From assembly GCA_038380435.1 (NCBI GenBank), contig JAWZYU010000011.1:79481501-79545500 (forward strand): a DNA stretch of 64,000 bases, in the 5' to 3' direction. The notes beneath the pieces are model-generated. The model ran no database searches. It was not told where the DNA came from and was given only the letters and a program-made list of their open reading frames with translations. This document shows positions 1 to 11,375 of the stretch, one piece after another. A program made the position numbers and the translations under genes. The stretch is from Ryuthela nishihirai. Lineage: Eukaryota > Arthropoda > Arachnida > Araneae > Heptathelidae. Numbering within the stretch: position 1 is the first letter of the stretch; each line of letters opens with the position of its first letter.

Positions 1-379
1 AATGTCCGATCCCGCCTTCTCGTGGTTCAGACCGTTAGTACCTTTCAAAAGAGGAAGCTCTTCTGGAAGTGAACGGAAGGGGTGCCCTTCTGATCTGGAC
101 AACTTTGGCTACTTTCCCTATTTTTTTCTACCCTGCTGAGGAGTGGTCATCCATACAGGGTCCCAGTGCTGGCCATATAAACCCACTAGACTGGACAATA
201 TATGGCTCTGAGCTTGATTATGGATCTTGATTTTGCTGCACTGGTGGGTTTCTGTGGAGGGAAAATCTTCCTCTGCGTTTTCTGTTTGTTTGTGGGTTGA
301 TAGCCCCATCTGAATAGATTCACAGGATATCAGCTGGTGGATAATCCTGAGCAGAGGTCATCGCAGGCACCTGAATTCT

Positions 380-3314
380 TTGCTTCAATTGGCATCGTCA
401 AATTTTACATTGGAGGAAGTCTTCCAGTGTAGATGGTGGGGGAACGGGTCTTTGCTTTTTGATATTGGCGGCATTCCCTCTCTCAATAAATATAGTTTCT
501 TTAAACATCCCACTAACCATTTTCTCTCCATAAGTAGTTGGAATGTGAGGACTCTGCACACAGATTTTTCTCCTGATATCCTCACACAAGAATTCCACCA
601 TTATAATTTAGATATTCTCGGGTCGACAGATAAAGGTCAGATTCTTAAAAATAATCTTAAATTTCTCTTTTCAGGGAGGGACGACAATAAGCATCACCAA
701 GGCGTGGGTCTGCTTCTCAGCAGACACGTTCGTGATGTTCTTTCTAGGATATGAGTGCATTAATGAAAGATTTATTACAGCAAAAATTTCAGACAAATCT
801 TATCTGTTGTTAATGCCCCCCACAGAGGATGCCAATGAGGATGAGAAGGATAGGTTTTATGGACAACTTCTGGATATTTTGAATTCTGTCAAGAAAAGAA
901 TAAAATTATTGGGGGAATCTGATGGTTTATTTCCATCAAGGCGTGATATGGAATGACATCCTATACCTTAAAAATATCTTCACAGCATGGAATTTTGAAA
1001 AAAGTCTTTTTATGTATGAAAATACCTGTTTTAGCGCTGTTTTCCTCGCATAATGACTTCAATGCCAAAGTGACTTCAAGTTACCCGATGGGCTGCATAA
1101 GAATATGATTGATTATATATTAATTAACAGCAAATGGGCTAGTTCTGTTAGAAATACCAGGGCATATAGGGGAGCTGAAATTGGATCTGACCATTACCTT
1201 GTTAAAAGTGTCTTGCAACTTAAAGTTAAAAAGTGTTGTGCTAGGGTTAAAAAATTTACTTTTAATACTGAAGCTCTGAAAGACCCAGTTATAGCCAAAG
1301 CTTACCATGATAGGTTACTTAGTCATTATGACAGTCATGATATGCTTACTACTGAAGTTGAGGAAGAATGGGATCATTTTAAACAGGCTTTTTTGGACAC
1401 TAACAGTACTCTTTTAGGAAAAAAGGAGCAGAGGAAACATAATTATTTAAGTGATAAGGCACTTGAGCTTATTTCGGAAAGAAAGAACTGCAGGAATGTC
1501 CTTAATCAATACCATACTAGTCCTAATAGAAAGCATTACAGAGAACTTAATAAATGTGTAAAAGATCAGTTAGCTGCTGATAAGAATCTTTGGCCTGGTG
1601 GTTTGGCTCACAAAGCCTAGGAAGCAGTTAGACAGCACAACAGCAGAGAGTAGTACCAGATAATTAATGTTTTGTGTGGTAGAAAACGAACAGGTATACA
1701 AGGATTGAAGGATAAACAAGGTAATATAGAAGGGGAGGATTCTGTCATGGCTAGGTGGGCTGAGCGTTTTAGTGATGTTCTAAACAATGTAGTTAGTTCT
1801 ACTCCCATTGTTTGCAATGATGATAGATGCATTGGTGGCTTTAATGTTGGCCCTCTGACACAATCTGAAGTTATTTCGGCTGTTTCTAAACTTAAACTAC
1901 ATAAATCCCCAGGGGTAGATGAAATTACTACAGAAATGCTTAGAGCTGGGAATTTTCGGTTACCACTTGGATGACTGAATTTCTGAATATCTTTTATGAT
2001 AAAGGCATGGTTCCTAAGGATTTTACCAGAGCTATTGTTATCCCTATTTTCAAAAAAGGTAATTGCAGTTCTTGTGATAACTATAGGGGTATCAGCCTAC
2101 TCTCTATTCCAGGTAATGTTCTTTCCATGATTGTGCTTAATAGAATTAAGAATCTGGTTGACAGTCAATTGCGTGATGAGCAATGTGGATTCAGAAGTGG
2201 TAGGGGATGTGTGGATCACATATTTTCACTTAGGCAGATTCTTCAGAAATGTTTAGAGTTTCAGAAACCTTTGGTTGCTGGCTTTGTTGATTTCAAAAAG
2301 GCTTTTGATTCTGTTGATCGTCACAATTTGTGGTTGATTGTGAGATAATATGGAATACCTAACAAGTTAGTTAACATAATGAAAGCTCTCTATAATAACA
2401 CTGAGTCGTGTGTGAGAATTGGTAAGGCTTGTAGCAATTGGCTTAGCATTATTTCTGGTGTTCGACAAGGGTGCATTTTGTCTCCTTTTCTCTTTAGCTT
2501 GGTTATTGATTATGTTATGCGAAATTCACTTCAAGGGGAAGATTAGGGCCTTAAATGGACTGGAGATGCGAAAATTTCTGATTTAGATTATGCTGATGAT
2601 TTCGCCCTTTTGGCAAATGATATTGATGAGATGAATTCTTTCATTTGAGCTGTTGATGAGACTGGTAGTAGAGTAGGTTTGGTTATAAACAGAGAGAAAA
2701 CTAAAGTGATGAAAATTGGTCAGGCAGGCTGTGATTCAGTTAATCTGAATGGTTGCAGTCTTCAGCAGGTGTCACAGCTATGTAACAGATAATGGTGATG
2801 TGCGGCATGAGATTAACAGACGAATAGGTATTGCTGCCGGGACTTTTAAGAATCTAAGGAGAAATAGGCGTGTATACACCTAAAGACTAAAATTAGACTG
2901 TATAATAGTTTGGTACCTTCTAGGGTTAGTTATGGTAGTGGACACTTTTTAAACAAGATAACAGGAAACTAAATGCTTTTGATTCCAGATGCTTACGCAG
3001 TATCTTGGGCATTAGGTGGTCAACTTTGTAACTAATGATGAGGTTAGGCAAAGGAGTTTGCAACCTCCTTTTAGCAGCATATTCTGCAGAGTTAGTTTGG
3101 TTTGGGCACGTTGGTTTGGGCATGTTGGATCCGTTGGTTTGGACATGTTGCCCGTATGAATAATTATAGATTGGCGAATAGGGTTATGAACACTGTGCCT
3201 AAAGGCCTCAGAAAGAAGGAGAGATCTAGGATGCGGTGGGCAGACAATGTCAAACAGGACCTTGTTAGAATTGGTGTGCCAGATGCAGTAGATGCAGCTC
3301 AGGATAGACTTTAA
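380..3314 (+). pseudogene. Broken APE endonuclease-reverse transcriptase gene of LINE copy A
   Basis: The endonuclease begins with the SWNVRTLH block near 530-560 and is cut at about 903. It resumes at 1062 with DFNAKV, loses about 170 bases, then continues through MIDYILINSKWASS (1105) and the catalytic GSDHY block (about 1185). The RT follows with NYRGISLLS (about 2080), FVDFKKAFDSVD (about 2285), RQGCILSPFLFSLV (about 2465) and YADD (about 2590). The C-terminal part with GHVARM is at 3130-3314. Visible damage includes a stop at 1618, a frameshift at about 1955, a stop at 2346 and TAG at 2544-2546. The last is shared with copy B, so it predates this insertion. In cells the intact protein would nick target DNA and copy its own RNA; this copy cannot. 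Confidence 0.85.
904..1053 (+). repeat. Satellite fragment replacing part of the LINE A endonuclease
   Basis: These 150 bases match 4582-4731 of the neighbouring satellite array with only two mismatches that I can count. They share variants not seen in other array units (GGAATGACATCC..., AGTCTTTTT). LINE sequence stops at TCTGTCAAGAAAAG and resumes at TGACTTCAATGCC, so about 40 bases of the LINE were replaced. No target-site duplication is visible. Gene conversion or template switching with the adjacent array is the simplest reading. Confidence 0.85.
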
Positions 3315-3382
3315 ATTGCACGGTCTGGTTGAACCTCCGTAGCCCATGGCTGCTTGAGGATGATGATAATGATGATGATGAT

Positions 3383-6258
3383 TTGCACGCTTAAAACAGA
3401 GGTAAAAGCTATTCCTGTGCCAACAGCTTTTGAATTTTCTCTCAGAGTGACAATCTGGTGGTTTATTTGCATCAAGGCGTGATATACAATGACATCCTAC
3501 ACCTTAAAATCATTTTCACTGCATATAATTTTGAAGAAAATTGACTTGTATATCATAATAGCTGTTATAGTGCTGTTTCCCATGCATAAGACATAGGAGA
3601 AGGCTATATGGTGTGTAACAACTTTTGAATTTACAGTCAGATTCACAACGTAATGTTTTTTTTCATCAACTCTTATTATATATTGAGATTCTATGCCTGC
3701 AGTATAGCTTAGGTGCTTAGAATTTCGAAAATATCGAATTATGTACGAAAATATCAGTTTGAACGCTGTTTTGCAAGTCTAAAACAGAGCTAAAAGCTAT
3801 TCCTGTGCCAACCACTTTTGAATTTAGAGTCAGAGTGACAATCTGATGGTTTATTTCCATCAAGGCGTGATATAGAATGACATCCTATACCTTAAAAACA
3901 TCTTCACAGCATATAAATGAAAAAAATAGCTATTTCAGAGCAGTTTTCCAAGCATAACACATTCTAGAGTTATGTGGTGTGTAATGACTTTTGAATTTAC
4001 AGTCGGATTGACAACCTAATCCTTTATATTCATCAACTCGTACTATATAATGAGATTCTAAGGCTAAGGTATAGTTTACGTGCATAGAATTTCGAAACTA
4101 TCGAAATATTCACGAAATTATCAGTTTGAACGCTGTTTTGCTCGCCTAAAGCAGAGCTAAAAGCTATTGCTGTGTTAACAAGTTTTGAATTTATAGTAAC
4201 AATGACAATCTGGTGGTTTATTTCCATCAAGGCGCCATAGAGAATGACATCGTATACATTAAAATAATTTTCACTGCACAGAATGTTGAAAAAAATCGAT
4301 TAATATTAAAATAGGAGCTTTAACGCTGCTTTTCACGCATAACACATAGGTAAAGGCAGTATGGAGTGTAATAACTTTTGAATTTACTGTCAGATTGACA
4401 ACCTAATGCTTTATATTCATCAATTCGTATTATATAATGAGATTTTATGGCTAAGGTAAGGTTTAGGTGCATGGAATTTCGAAAATATCGAATTATTCAC
4501 GAAAATATCAGTTTAAACGCTGTTTGGCACGCCTAAAACAGAGTTAAAAGGTGATCCTGTACCAACAACTTTTGAATTTACAATTATTGGGAGAATCTGA
4601 TGGTTTATTTCCATCAAGGCGTGATATGGAATGACATCCTATACCTTAAAAATATCTTCACAGCATGGAATTTTGAAAAAAGTCTTTTTTTGTATGAAAA
4701 TACCTGTTTTAGCGCTGTTTTCCTCGCATAAGACGTAGGTAAAAGCTATATGGTGTGTAATAACTTTTGAATTTACAGTGGGACCTAATGCAACTCGTAT
4801 TATATAATGAGACTCTATGGCTAAAGTATAGTTTAGGTGCATAGAATTTCGAAAATATCGAATTATTCACGAAAATAACAGTTTCAACGCTGTTTTGCAC
4901 GCCTAAAACAGAATAGGAAGCTATTACTGAGCAAACAACTTTTGAATTTAGGGATAAGAGTGACAATTTGATGCTTTATTTCGATCAAGGCTTAATATAA
5001 AATGGACATCCTACACCTTAAAAACATTTTCACTGCATAGAATTTTGAAAAAAAAAAGCGATTTGCGTATGAAAATAGCTGTTTTAGCATTTTTTTCCAC
5101 GGATCACACAGTAGTAAAAGCCATATGGTGTGTAATAACTTTTGAATTTACAGTCGGATTTACAACATAATGCTTTAGTTTCATCAACTCGTATTATATA
5201 CATTGAGATTCTATAGCTGAATTATAGTTTAGCTGCATAGAATTTCAAAAATATCTCATTATTCACAAAAATATCATTTTCAAAGCTGTTCAGCACGCCT
5301 AAAACAGAGCTAAAAGCTATTCCTGTGCCAACAACTTTTGAATCTGATGGTTTATTTCCATCACGGCGTGCTATCGAATGACATCCTATACCTTAAAATC
5401 ATTTTCACTACATTTTTTTTTTTAAATAAAAACGATTTGTGTATGAAAATAGCTGTTTTAGCCCTGTTTTCCACGCATAACACATAGGTAAAGGCTATAT
5501 GTGTAATAACTCTTTAGCGTGCAAAGTAGCGTTGAAACTGTTATTTTCGTGTATATATTCGTGTGCTGTTATTTTCGTGTACTGCTATTTTCGTGTATTT
5601 ATGTGTAATAACTTTTGAATTTACTGTCAGATTGACAACCTGATGCTCTATATTCGTCAACTCGTATTATACAATGAGATTCTATGGCTAAATTATAATT
5701 TAGGTGCATAGAATTTCGAAAATATCGAATTGTTCACGAAAATATCAGTTTGAAAGCTCTTTTGCACGCCTGAAACAGAGCTTAAAGCTATTTCTCTCCC
5801 AACAGCTTTTGAATTTACACTCAGAGTGACAATCTGGTGTTTTATATCCATGAAGGCATTATATAGAATGACATTCTATACCTTAAAAACATCTTCACAG
5901 CATAGAATTTTCGAAAAAAAAACGATCTTTATAGGAAAATATATGTTTTGAGCTGTTTTCCACGCATAAGACATACGTAAAAGCTATATGGTGTGTAATA
6001 ACATTTGAATTTACAGTCGGATTGACAACCTGATCCTTTATGTTCATGATCTTGTACTATATAATTAGATTCTATGGCTAATGTATAGTTTAGGTGCATA
6101 GAATTTCGGAAATATCGAATTATTCACGAAACTATCAGTTTGAACACTGTTTGGAACGCCTAAAATAGGGCTGAAAGTTGATCCTCTGCCAACAACTTTT
6201 GAATTTACAGTCAGAGGGACAATCGGATGGTTTATTTCCATCAAGGCGTGATATAGAA
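3383..6258 (+). repeat. Satellite DNA array: ~375 bp unit made of two diverged ~185 bp monomers
   Basis: The marker CATCAAGGCGTGATAT recurs at about 3473, 3862, 4228, 4614, 4984, 5361, 5851 and 6239. Spacing is 366-389 bases, except for one 490-base interval that holds an inverted piece. Each unit has two related halves. Both contain a GAATTTYGAAAA block, a GAAAATAnCnGTTT block, an AACGCTGTTTTgCACGC block and an ACTTTTGAATTTACAGTCAG block. The halves differ consistently, so this is a dimeric higher-order repeat. About 7.5 dimers are present. Monomers of 170-190 bases are typical of centromeric or pericentromeric satellites in general; location here is not known. Homology ends abruptly at about 6258. 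No gene is present. Confidence 0.9.
5511..5600 (-). repeat. Inverted satellite fragment with local triplication
   Basis: Read on the minus strand this stretch contains CACGAAAATAACAGT followed by ACGCTACTTTGCACGC, the core of the second monomer. It is therefore an inverted piece inside a direct array. The short block GTGTnCTGnTATTTTCGTGTA occurs about three times in a row. It accounts for the one over-long unit of the array. Confidence 0.7.
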
Positions 6259-6574
6259 GTAGTAGCATAAATGAGACTTCTGGGCCAGTAAATGGATTTA
6301 CAGAATTCTGTGAAAATCCATGGGAAAAGTTATGGGGGTTGAGGGAAATAGTATGTTTCTTGTGGTTTTTTGTGAAAATATGTTTGAAAATTAGAATAAA
6401 CGGGGGTGTTTTTTTAGCATGTGAAAAACTAATTCAAGTTTTTTTTGGGAAGATGAGGTTTACACTAATTTGTGAATTAGTTTAAATGAATTTGGTGGAA
6501 ATGAAGGTTGTGTGTATGAAATAAAAAATGGTGTGGTTTGTTGAGTTATCGTACACTTCACTGGATACAGCAGA
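6259..6574. other. AT-rich spacer, no gene seen
   Basis: The satellite ends at 6258 and unrelated sequence begins. It has G-run-rich stretches (GGGGTGTTTTTTTAGC) but no ORF or repeat I can recognise. Confidence 0.5.
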
Positions 6575-7161
6575 ATTCAAAACTTTCTAAGTCCAAAGTA
6601 TTAATTCTGTTATGAAAGAAGAATATTAAAAGTTTTATCCAAAAGTGAATAAATTTCTTATCATAGAAAAAATAATAAAACTTTTAATCAAAGTCCAAAG
6701 TAATTATTTTGCTACAAGAATATTAAAACTTTTATCTAAGCAACGTTCAAGTAATAATTTTGCTACAATAATATTAAAACATTTATTTAATAAAAGTCTA
6801 AAGTAATAATTCTCTTATGAAACCGAAACTTTCTGAAGTGTATAATAATTTAACATAGAAGAATATGTTAAATTAATAATAATAATTTTGCTACAAGCAT
6901 ATTAAAACTTTATCTAACTAAAGTCCACGTAATAATTCCCGTTTTCCAGCTTTACAATTAAAGTTTTAGAATTAAATGTATTTAAATCTTACTTACCTTA
7001 GATTGGGAATCTATACTGAAGGGGGAGCTCAAACTGACTTCGAATCGCTTGAAATTTTTCTTAAACACTCAACCGAAATTTAAAAAACAAAACTGAATAA
7101 ATTTCTTATCATAGAACAATATTAAAATTTTTATCGACTCAATGTTCAAGAAATAATTTTC
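6575..7161 (+). repeat. Degenerate AT-rich tandem repeat field (left part)
   Basis: Repeated blocks of the form GTCCAAAGTAATAATTTTGCTACAAG followed by AATATTAAAACTTTTATCTAA recur every ~60-70 bases (for example 6594, 6690, 6746, 6805). A longer block at 6985-7090 (TTACCTTAGATTGGGAATCTATAC...) recurs in the same orientation at 10690-10800. LINE copy B split this field at 7161/10613. No coding capacity. Confidence 0.75.
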
Positions 7162-10100
7162 TATCGTGGTGCAGACCGTTAGTACCTTTCAAAAGAGATA
7201 CTCTCTTGTGGAAGTGAACGGAAGTGGAGGGCTGCCAGTTTAGTGTGGCCTACTGATCTGGACAATTATGGCTACTTTTCCTTTTTTTCTACCCTGCTGA
7301 GGAGTGGTCAACCACACAGGGTCCTGGTGCTGACCATATAAACCCACTGGATTGGACAGGTTCTGAGCTTGATTATGGATCCTGATTTTGCTGCACTGGT
7401 GGGCTTCTGTGGAGGGAAAATCTACCGCTGTGTTTTTCTGTTTGTTTGTAGGTTGACAGCCCCAAATGAATAGATTCACAGGATATGTTTATCAGCTGGT
7501 GGATAATCCTGAGCAGAGGTCATCGCAGGCACCTGAATTCTTTGTTTCTATTGGCAACGTCAAATTCTACATTGGAGGAAGTCTTCCAGTGTAGATGGCT
7601 TCAGCCTTTAGTGGTGGGGGAACGGGTCTTTGCCCCGTGTCTGCGATTACGGGGCTGTTTGATATTGTCGGCATTCCCTCTCTCAATAAACATAGTTTCT
7701 TTAAACATCCCACTAACCATTTTTTATTCATAGGTAGTTGGAATGTGAGGACTCTGCACAGAGCTTTTCCTATTGATGTCCTCACACAAGAATTCCACCA
7801 TTATAATTTAGATATTCTCGGCTTGCAAGATACCAGATGGACAGATAAAGGTCAGATTCTTAAAAATAATCTTAAATTTCTCTTTTCAGGGAGGGACGAC
7901 AATAAGCATCACCAAGGTGTGGGTCTGCTTCTCAGCAGACACGCTAGTGATGCTCTTCTAGGATATGAGTGCATTAATGAAAGGTTTCTTACAGCAAAAT
8001 TTCAGACAACCATTAAAGACTTGAATGTTATCTGCTGTTATGCCCCCACTTAGGATGCCGATGAGGATGAAAAGGATAGGTTTTATGAACAACTTCGGGA
8101 TATTTTGAATTCTGTCAAGAAAGGAGATATTACCCTTGTTCTTGGTAACTTCAATGCCAAAGTTGGTACTGACTCTGACCTTTGGGCAGGAGTAATAGGA
8201 CCTTTTGGTATTGGTAGCTGCAGGGGCAATGGGCAACCTCTCCTAGAGGTAAGTAAACTCAATGGATTCAGAATAACTAACACTTATTACAAACACTGCG
8301 ACATACATAAGTACACATGGGTTTCACCTGATGGGCTGCATAAGAATATGATTGATTACATATTAATTAACAGCAAATGGGCTAGTTCTGTTAGGAATAC
8401 CAGGTCATATAATGGAGCTGAAATTGGATCTGACCATTACTTTGTTAAAAGTGTGTTGCAACTTAAACTTAAAAAGTGTTTTGCTAGGGTTAAAAATTTT
8501 ACTTTTAATATTGAAGCTCTGAAAGACCCAGTTATAGCCAAAGCTTACCATGATAGGTTACTTAGTCATTATGACAGTCATGATATGCTTACTACTGAAG
8601 TTGAGGAAGAATGGGATCATTTTAAACAGGCTTTTTTGGACACTAACAGTACTCTTTTAGGAAAAAAGGAGCAGAGGAGACATGATTATTTAAGTGATAA
8701 GGCACTTGAGCTTATTTCGGAAAAAAAGAACTGCAGGAATGTCCTTAATCAATACCATACTAGTCCTAATAGAAAGCATTACAGACAATTTAATAAATGT
8801 GTAAAATATCAGTTAGCTGCTGATAAGAATCTTTGGCTTGTTGGCTTGGCTGACAAAGCCGAGGAAGCAGTTAGACAGCACAACAGCAGAGAGTTGTACC
8901 AGATAGTTAACGTTTTGTGCGGTAGAAAACGGACAGGTATACAGGGATTGAAGGATAAACAAGGTAATATAGAAGGGGAGGATTCTGTCATGGCTAGGTG
9001 GGCTGAGCGTTTTAGTGATGTTCTAAACAATGTAGTTAGTTCTACTCCCATTGTTTGCAATGATGATAGATGCATTGGTGGCTTTATTGTTGGCCCTCTG
9101 ACACAATCTGAAGTTATTTTGGCTGTTTCTAAACTTAAACTACATAAATCCCCAGGGGTAGATGAAATTACTACAGAAATGCTTAGAGCTGGGAATGTTT
9201 CGGTTACCACTTGGATGACTGAATTTCTGAATATCTTTTATGATAAAGGCATGGTTCCTAAGGATTTTACCACAGCTATTGTTATCCCTATTTTCAAAAA
9301 AGGTGATTGCAGTTCTTGTGATAACTATAGGGGTATCAGCCTACTCTCTGTTCCTGGTAATGTTCTTTCCATGATTGTGCTTAATTGATTGTGCTTAATA
9401 GAATCTGGTTGACAGTCAATTGCGTGATGAGCAATGTGGATTCAGAAGTGGTAGGGGATGTGTGGATCACATATTTTCACTTAGGCAGATTCTTCAGAAA
9501 TGTTTAGAGTTTCAGAAACCTTTGGTTGTTGCTTTGTTGATTTCAAAAAGGCTTTCGACTCTGTTGATCATCATAATTTGTGGTTGATTGTGAGATCATA
9601 TGGTATATCTAACAAGTTAGTTAACATAATGAAAGCTCTCTATAATAACACTGAGTCGTGTGTGAGAGTTGGTAAGGCTTGTAGCAATTGGCTTAGCATT
9701 ATTTCTGGTGTTCGACAAGGGTGCATTTTGTCTCCTTTTCTCTTTAGCTTGGTTATTGATTATGTTATGCGAAATTCACTTCAAGGGGAAGATTAGGGCC
9801 TTAAATGGACTGGAGATACGAAAATTTCTGATTTAGATTATGCTGATGATTTAGCCCTTTTGGCAAATGATGTTGATGAGACTGGTAGTAGAGTAGGTTT
9901 GGTTATAAACAGAGAGAAAACTAAAGTGATGAAAATTGGTCAGGCAGGCTGTGATTCAGTTAATCTGAATGGTTGCAGTCTTGAGCAGGTGTCACAGTTT
10001 AATTATCTTGGGAGCTATGTAACAGATAATGATGTGCGGCATGAGATTAACAGACGAATAGGGATTACTGCCGGGACTTTTAAGAATCTAAGGGGAGTGT

Positions 10101-10612
10101 GGAGAAATAGGCGTATACACCTAAAGACTAAAATTAGACTGTATAATAGTTTGGTTCTTTCTAGGGTTAGTTATGGTAGTGAAACTTGGACACTTTGTAA
10201 ACAACGTAACAGGAAACTAGATGCTTTTGATTCCAGATGCTTACGCAGTATCTTGGGCATTAGGTGGTTCAACTTTGTAACCAATGATGAGGTTAGGCAA
10301 ATGAGTTTGCAATCTCCTTTGAGCAGCATATTGTGCAGAGAGAGAGACTCCGTTGGTTTCGCCATGTTGCTCGTATGAATAATTATAGATTGGCGAATAG
10401 GGTTATGAACAGTGTGCCTAAAGGCTTCAGAAAGAAGGGGAGACCTAGGATGCGGTGGGCAGACAATGTCAAACAGGACCTTGTTAGAATTGGTGTGCAG
10501 TGGCCAGATACAGTAGATGTAGTTCAGGTTAGACTTGCTTGGAGAACTAAATTGCACGGTCTGGTTGGACCTCCGTAGCCCATGGCTGCTTGAGGATGAT
10601 GATGATGATGAT
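7162..10612 (+). mobile_element. RTE-like non-LTR retrotransposon, copy B (nearly full length)
   Basis: Same family as copies A, C and D, and the least damaged copy here. It starts within the 5' leader (TCGTGGTGCAGACCG) and ends in GGCTGCTTGAGGATGATGATGATGATG. The flanks are two parts of one repeat unit: ...AATAATTTTCTAT on the left, AAGAATATTAAAACTTTT on the right. An uninterrupted neighbouring unit reads TTTTGCTACAAGAATATT, which fixes the insertion point. No clear target-site duplication is visible. Confidence 0.93.
7595..10578 (+). pseudogene. APE endonuclease-reverse transcriptase gene of LINE copy B, few disruptions
   Basis: Endonuclease: SWNVRTLHR (about 7735), LDILGLQDTRW, then a nonsense codon at 8051-8053 (TAG; copy C has GAG). 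The same frame runs on through NFNAKVGTDSD (8148), YTWVSPDGLHKNMIDYI and GSDHY (about 8430). The long frame, 8105-9388, continues into the RT fingers (SPGVDEITTEML, NYRGISLLS). A 13-base duplication at about 9375-9398 breaks it. RT palm follows: FVDFKKAFDSVD (9530), RQGCILSPF (9715), TAG at 9794-9796, YADD (about 9840). The C-terminal ETWTLCKQ and GRPRMRWADNVKQDL blocks end at 10578. A 30-base deletion at about 9872 lies between two GTTGATGAG repeats. The ancestral protein was roughly 950 residues in one reading frame. Confidence 0.9.
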
Positions 10613-11375
10613 AAGAATATTAAAACTTTTATTTAAGTAAAGTCCACGTAATAATTCCCATTCCAGCTTTAAAATTAAATCTATTTAAATCGTACTTACC
10701 TTAGAATGGGACTCTATACCGGAGGGGAAAGTCAAAGTGACTTGGAATCGCTTGAGACCTTCTTAAATATTCAACAGAACCAAAACTGAATCTTGAACTT
10801 TGGTTTTGGATAAACAGTTCGGTTTGATAGCAAAGTCGAAGTAATAATTTTGCTATCAAACTGAAATTTTTATCCAAAACCAAAGTTCAAGATTCAGTAG
10901 CAGAGTCCAAGTAATAATTTTTATCCAAAAACAAAATCAAGATTCAGTAGCAAAGTTCAAGTAATAATTTTGCTATCAAACCGAAATGTTTATCCAAAAC
11001 CAAAATTCAAGTTTCAGTAGCAAAGTCCAAGTAACAATTTTGCTATCATAGTGAAATTTTTACCCAAAAGCAAAGTTGAAGATTCAGTAGCAAAGTCCAA
11101 GTAATAATTTTGCTATGAAACCGAAATTTTTAAACCAAAGCTGAAGATTAAGTAGCAAGGTCCAAGTAATAATTTTGCTATGAAACTGAAATTTTTACCC
11201 AAAACCAAAGTTCAAGATTCAGCAGTAAAGTCCAAGTAATAATTTTGCTATGAAACCGAAATTTTCATCCAAAACCAAAGTGCAAGATTCAGTTTTGATT
11301 CTGTGTAGCATTTAAGAAGGGTCTCAAGCAATTCCAAGTCACTTTGACTTTCCCCTCCTGAAGAGTAAGTAGTTA
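10613..11375. repeat. Fold-back repeat block: inverted ~130 bp arms around ~70 bp tandem units
   Basis: Left arm, about 10715-10862 (GGAGGGGAAAGTCAAAGTGAC...), is inverted at about 11235-11365 (...GTCACTTTGACTTTCCCCTCC). Between them a unit beginning GTCCAAGTAATAATTTTGCTAT recurs at 10841, 10911, 10961, 11031, 11101, ~11166 and ~11236. That is ~70 bases with one shortened unit. Part of the left arm is itself a hairpin (AACTTTGGTTTTGGATAAA at 10797 against TTATCCAAAACCAAAGTT at 10870). It lies just beyond the 3' side of the Polinton capsid genes and might be that element's terminus, which is inference only. Confidence 0.75.

Larger units (their letters stand above)
1..3382 (+). mobile_element. 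RTE-like non-LTR retrotransposon, copy A (5' end may lie outside window)
   Basis: LINE copy embedded in satellite DNA. The first bases are the family's 5' leader, also seen at 7162, at 34200 and reversed near 54045. The 3' end is very short after the coding region and closes with CATGGCTGCTTGAGG and a GAT-rich tail (3356-3381). Satellite sequence then resumes in mid-monomer (TTTGCACGC...). An APE-type endonuclease ahead of a reverse transcriptase with a YADD box, plus a microsatellite tail instead of poly-A, is the layout known for RTE/BovB elements. Clade is a judgement from motifs, not a tree. The copy is dead: several stops and frameshifts, and a satellite fragment has replaced part of the endonuclease. 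Confidence 0.9.

Noticed and set aside
380..2348. Possible host gene resembling craniofacial development protein 2 or similar annotated endonuclease proteins
   Set aside because: The blocks are those of a LINE APE endonuclease-RT. The same sequence occurs in at least five broken copies with shared leader and tail in this window.
10831..11290. CRISPR array (regular ~70-base repeats)
   Set aside because: The repeats are contiguous tandem units without unique spacers, in a eukaryotic AT-rich context.
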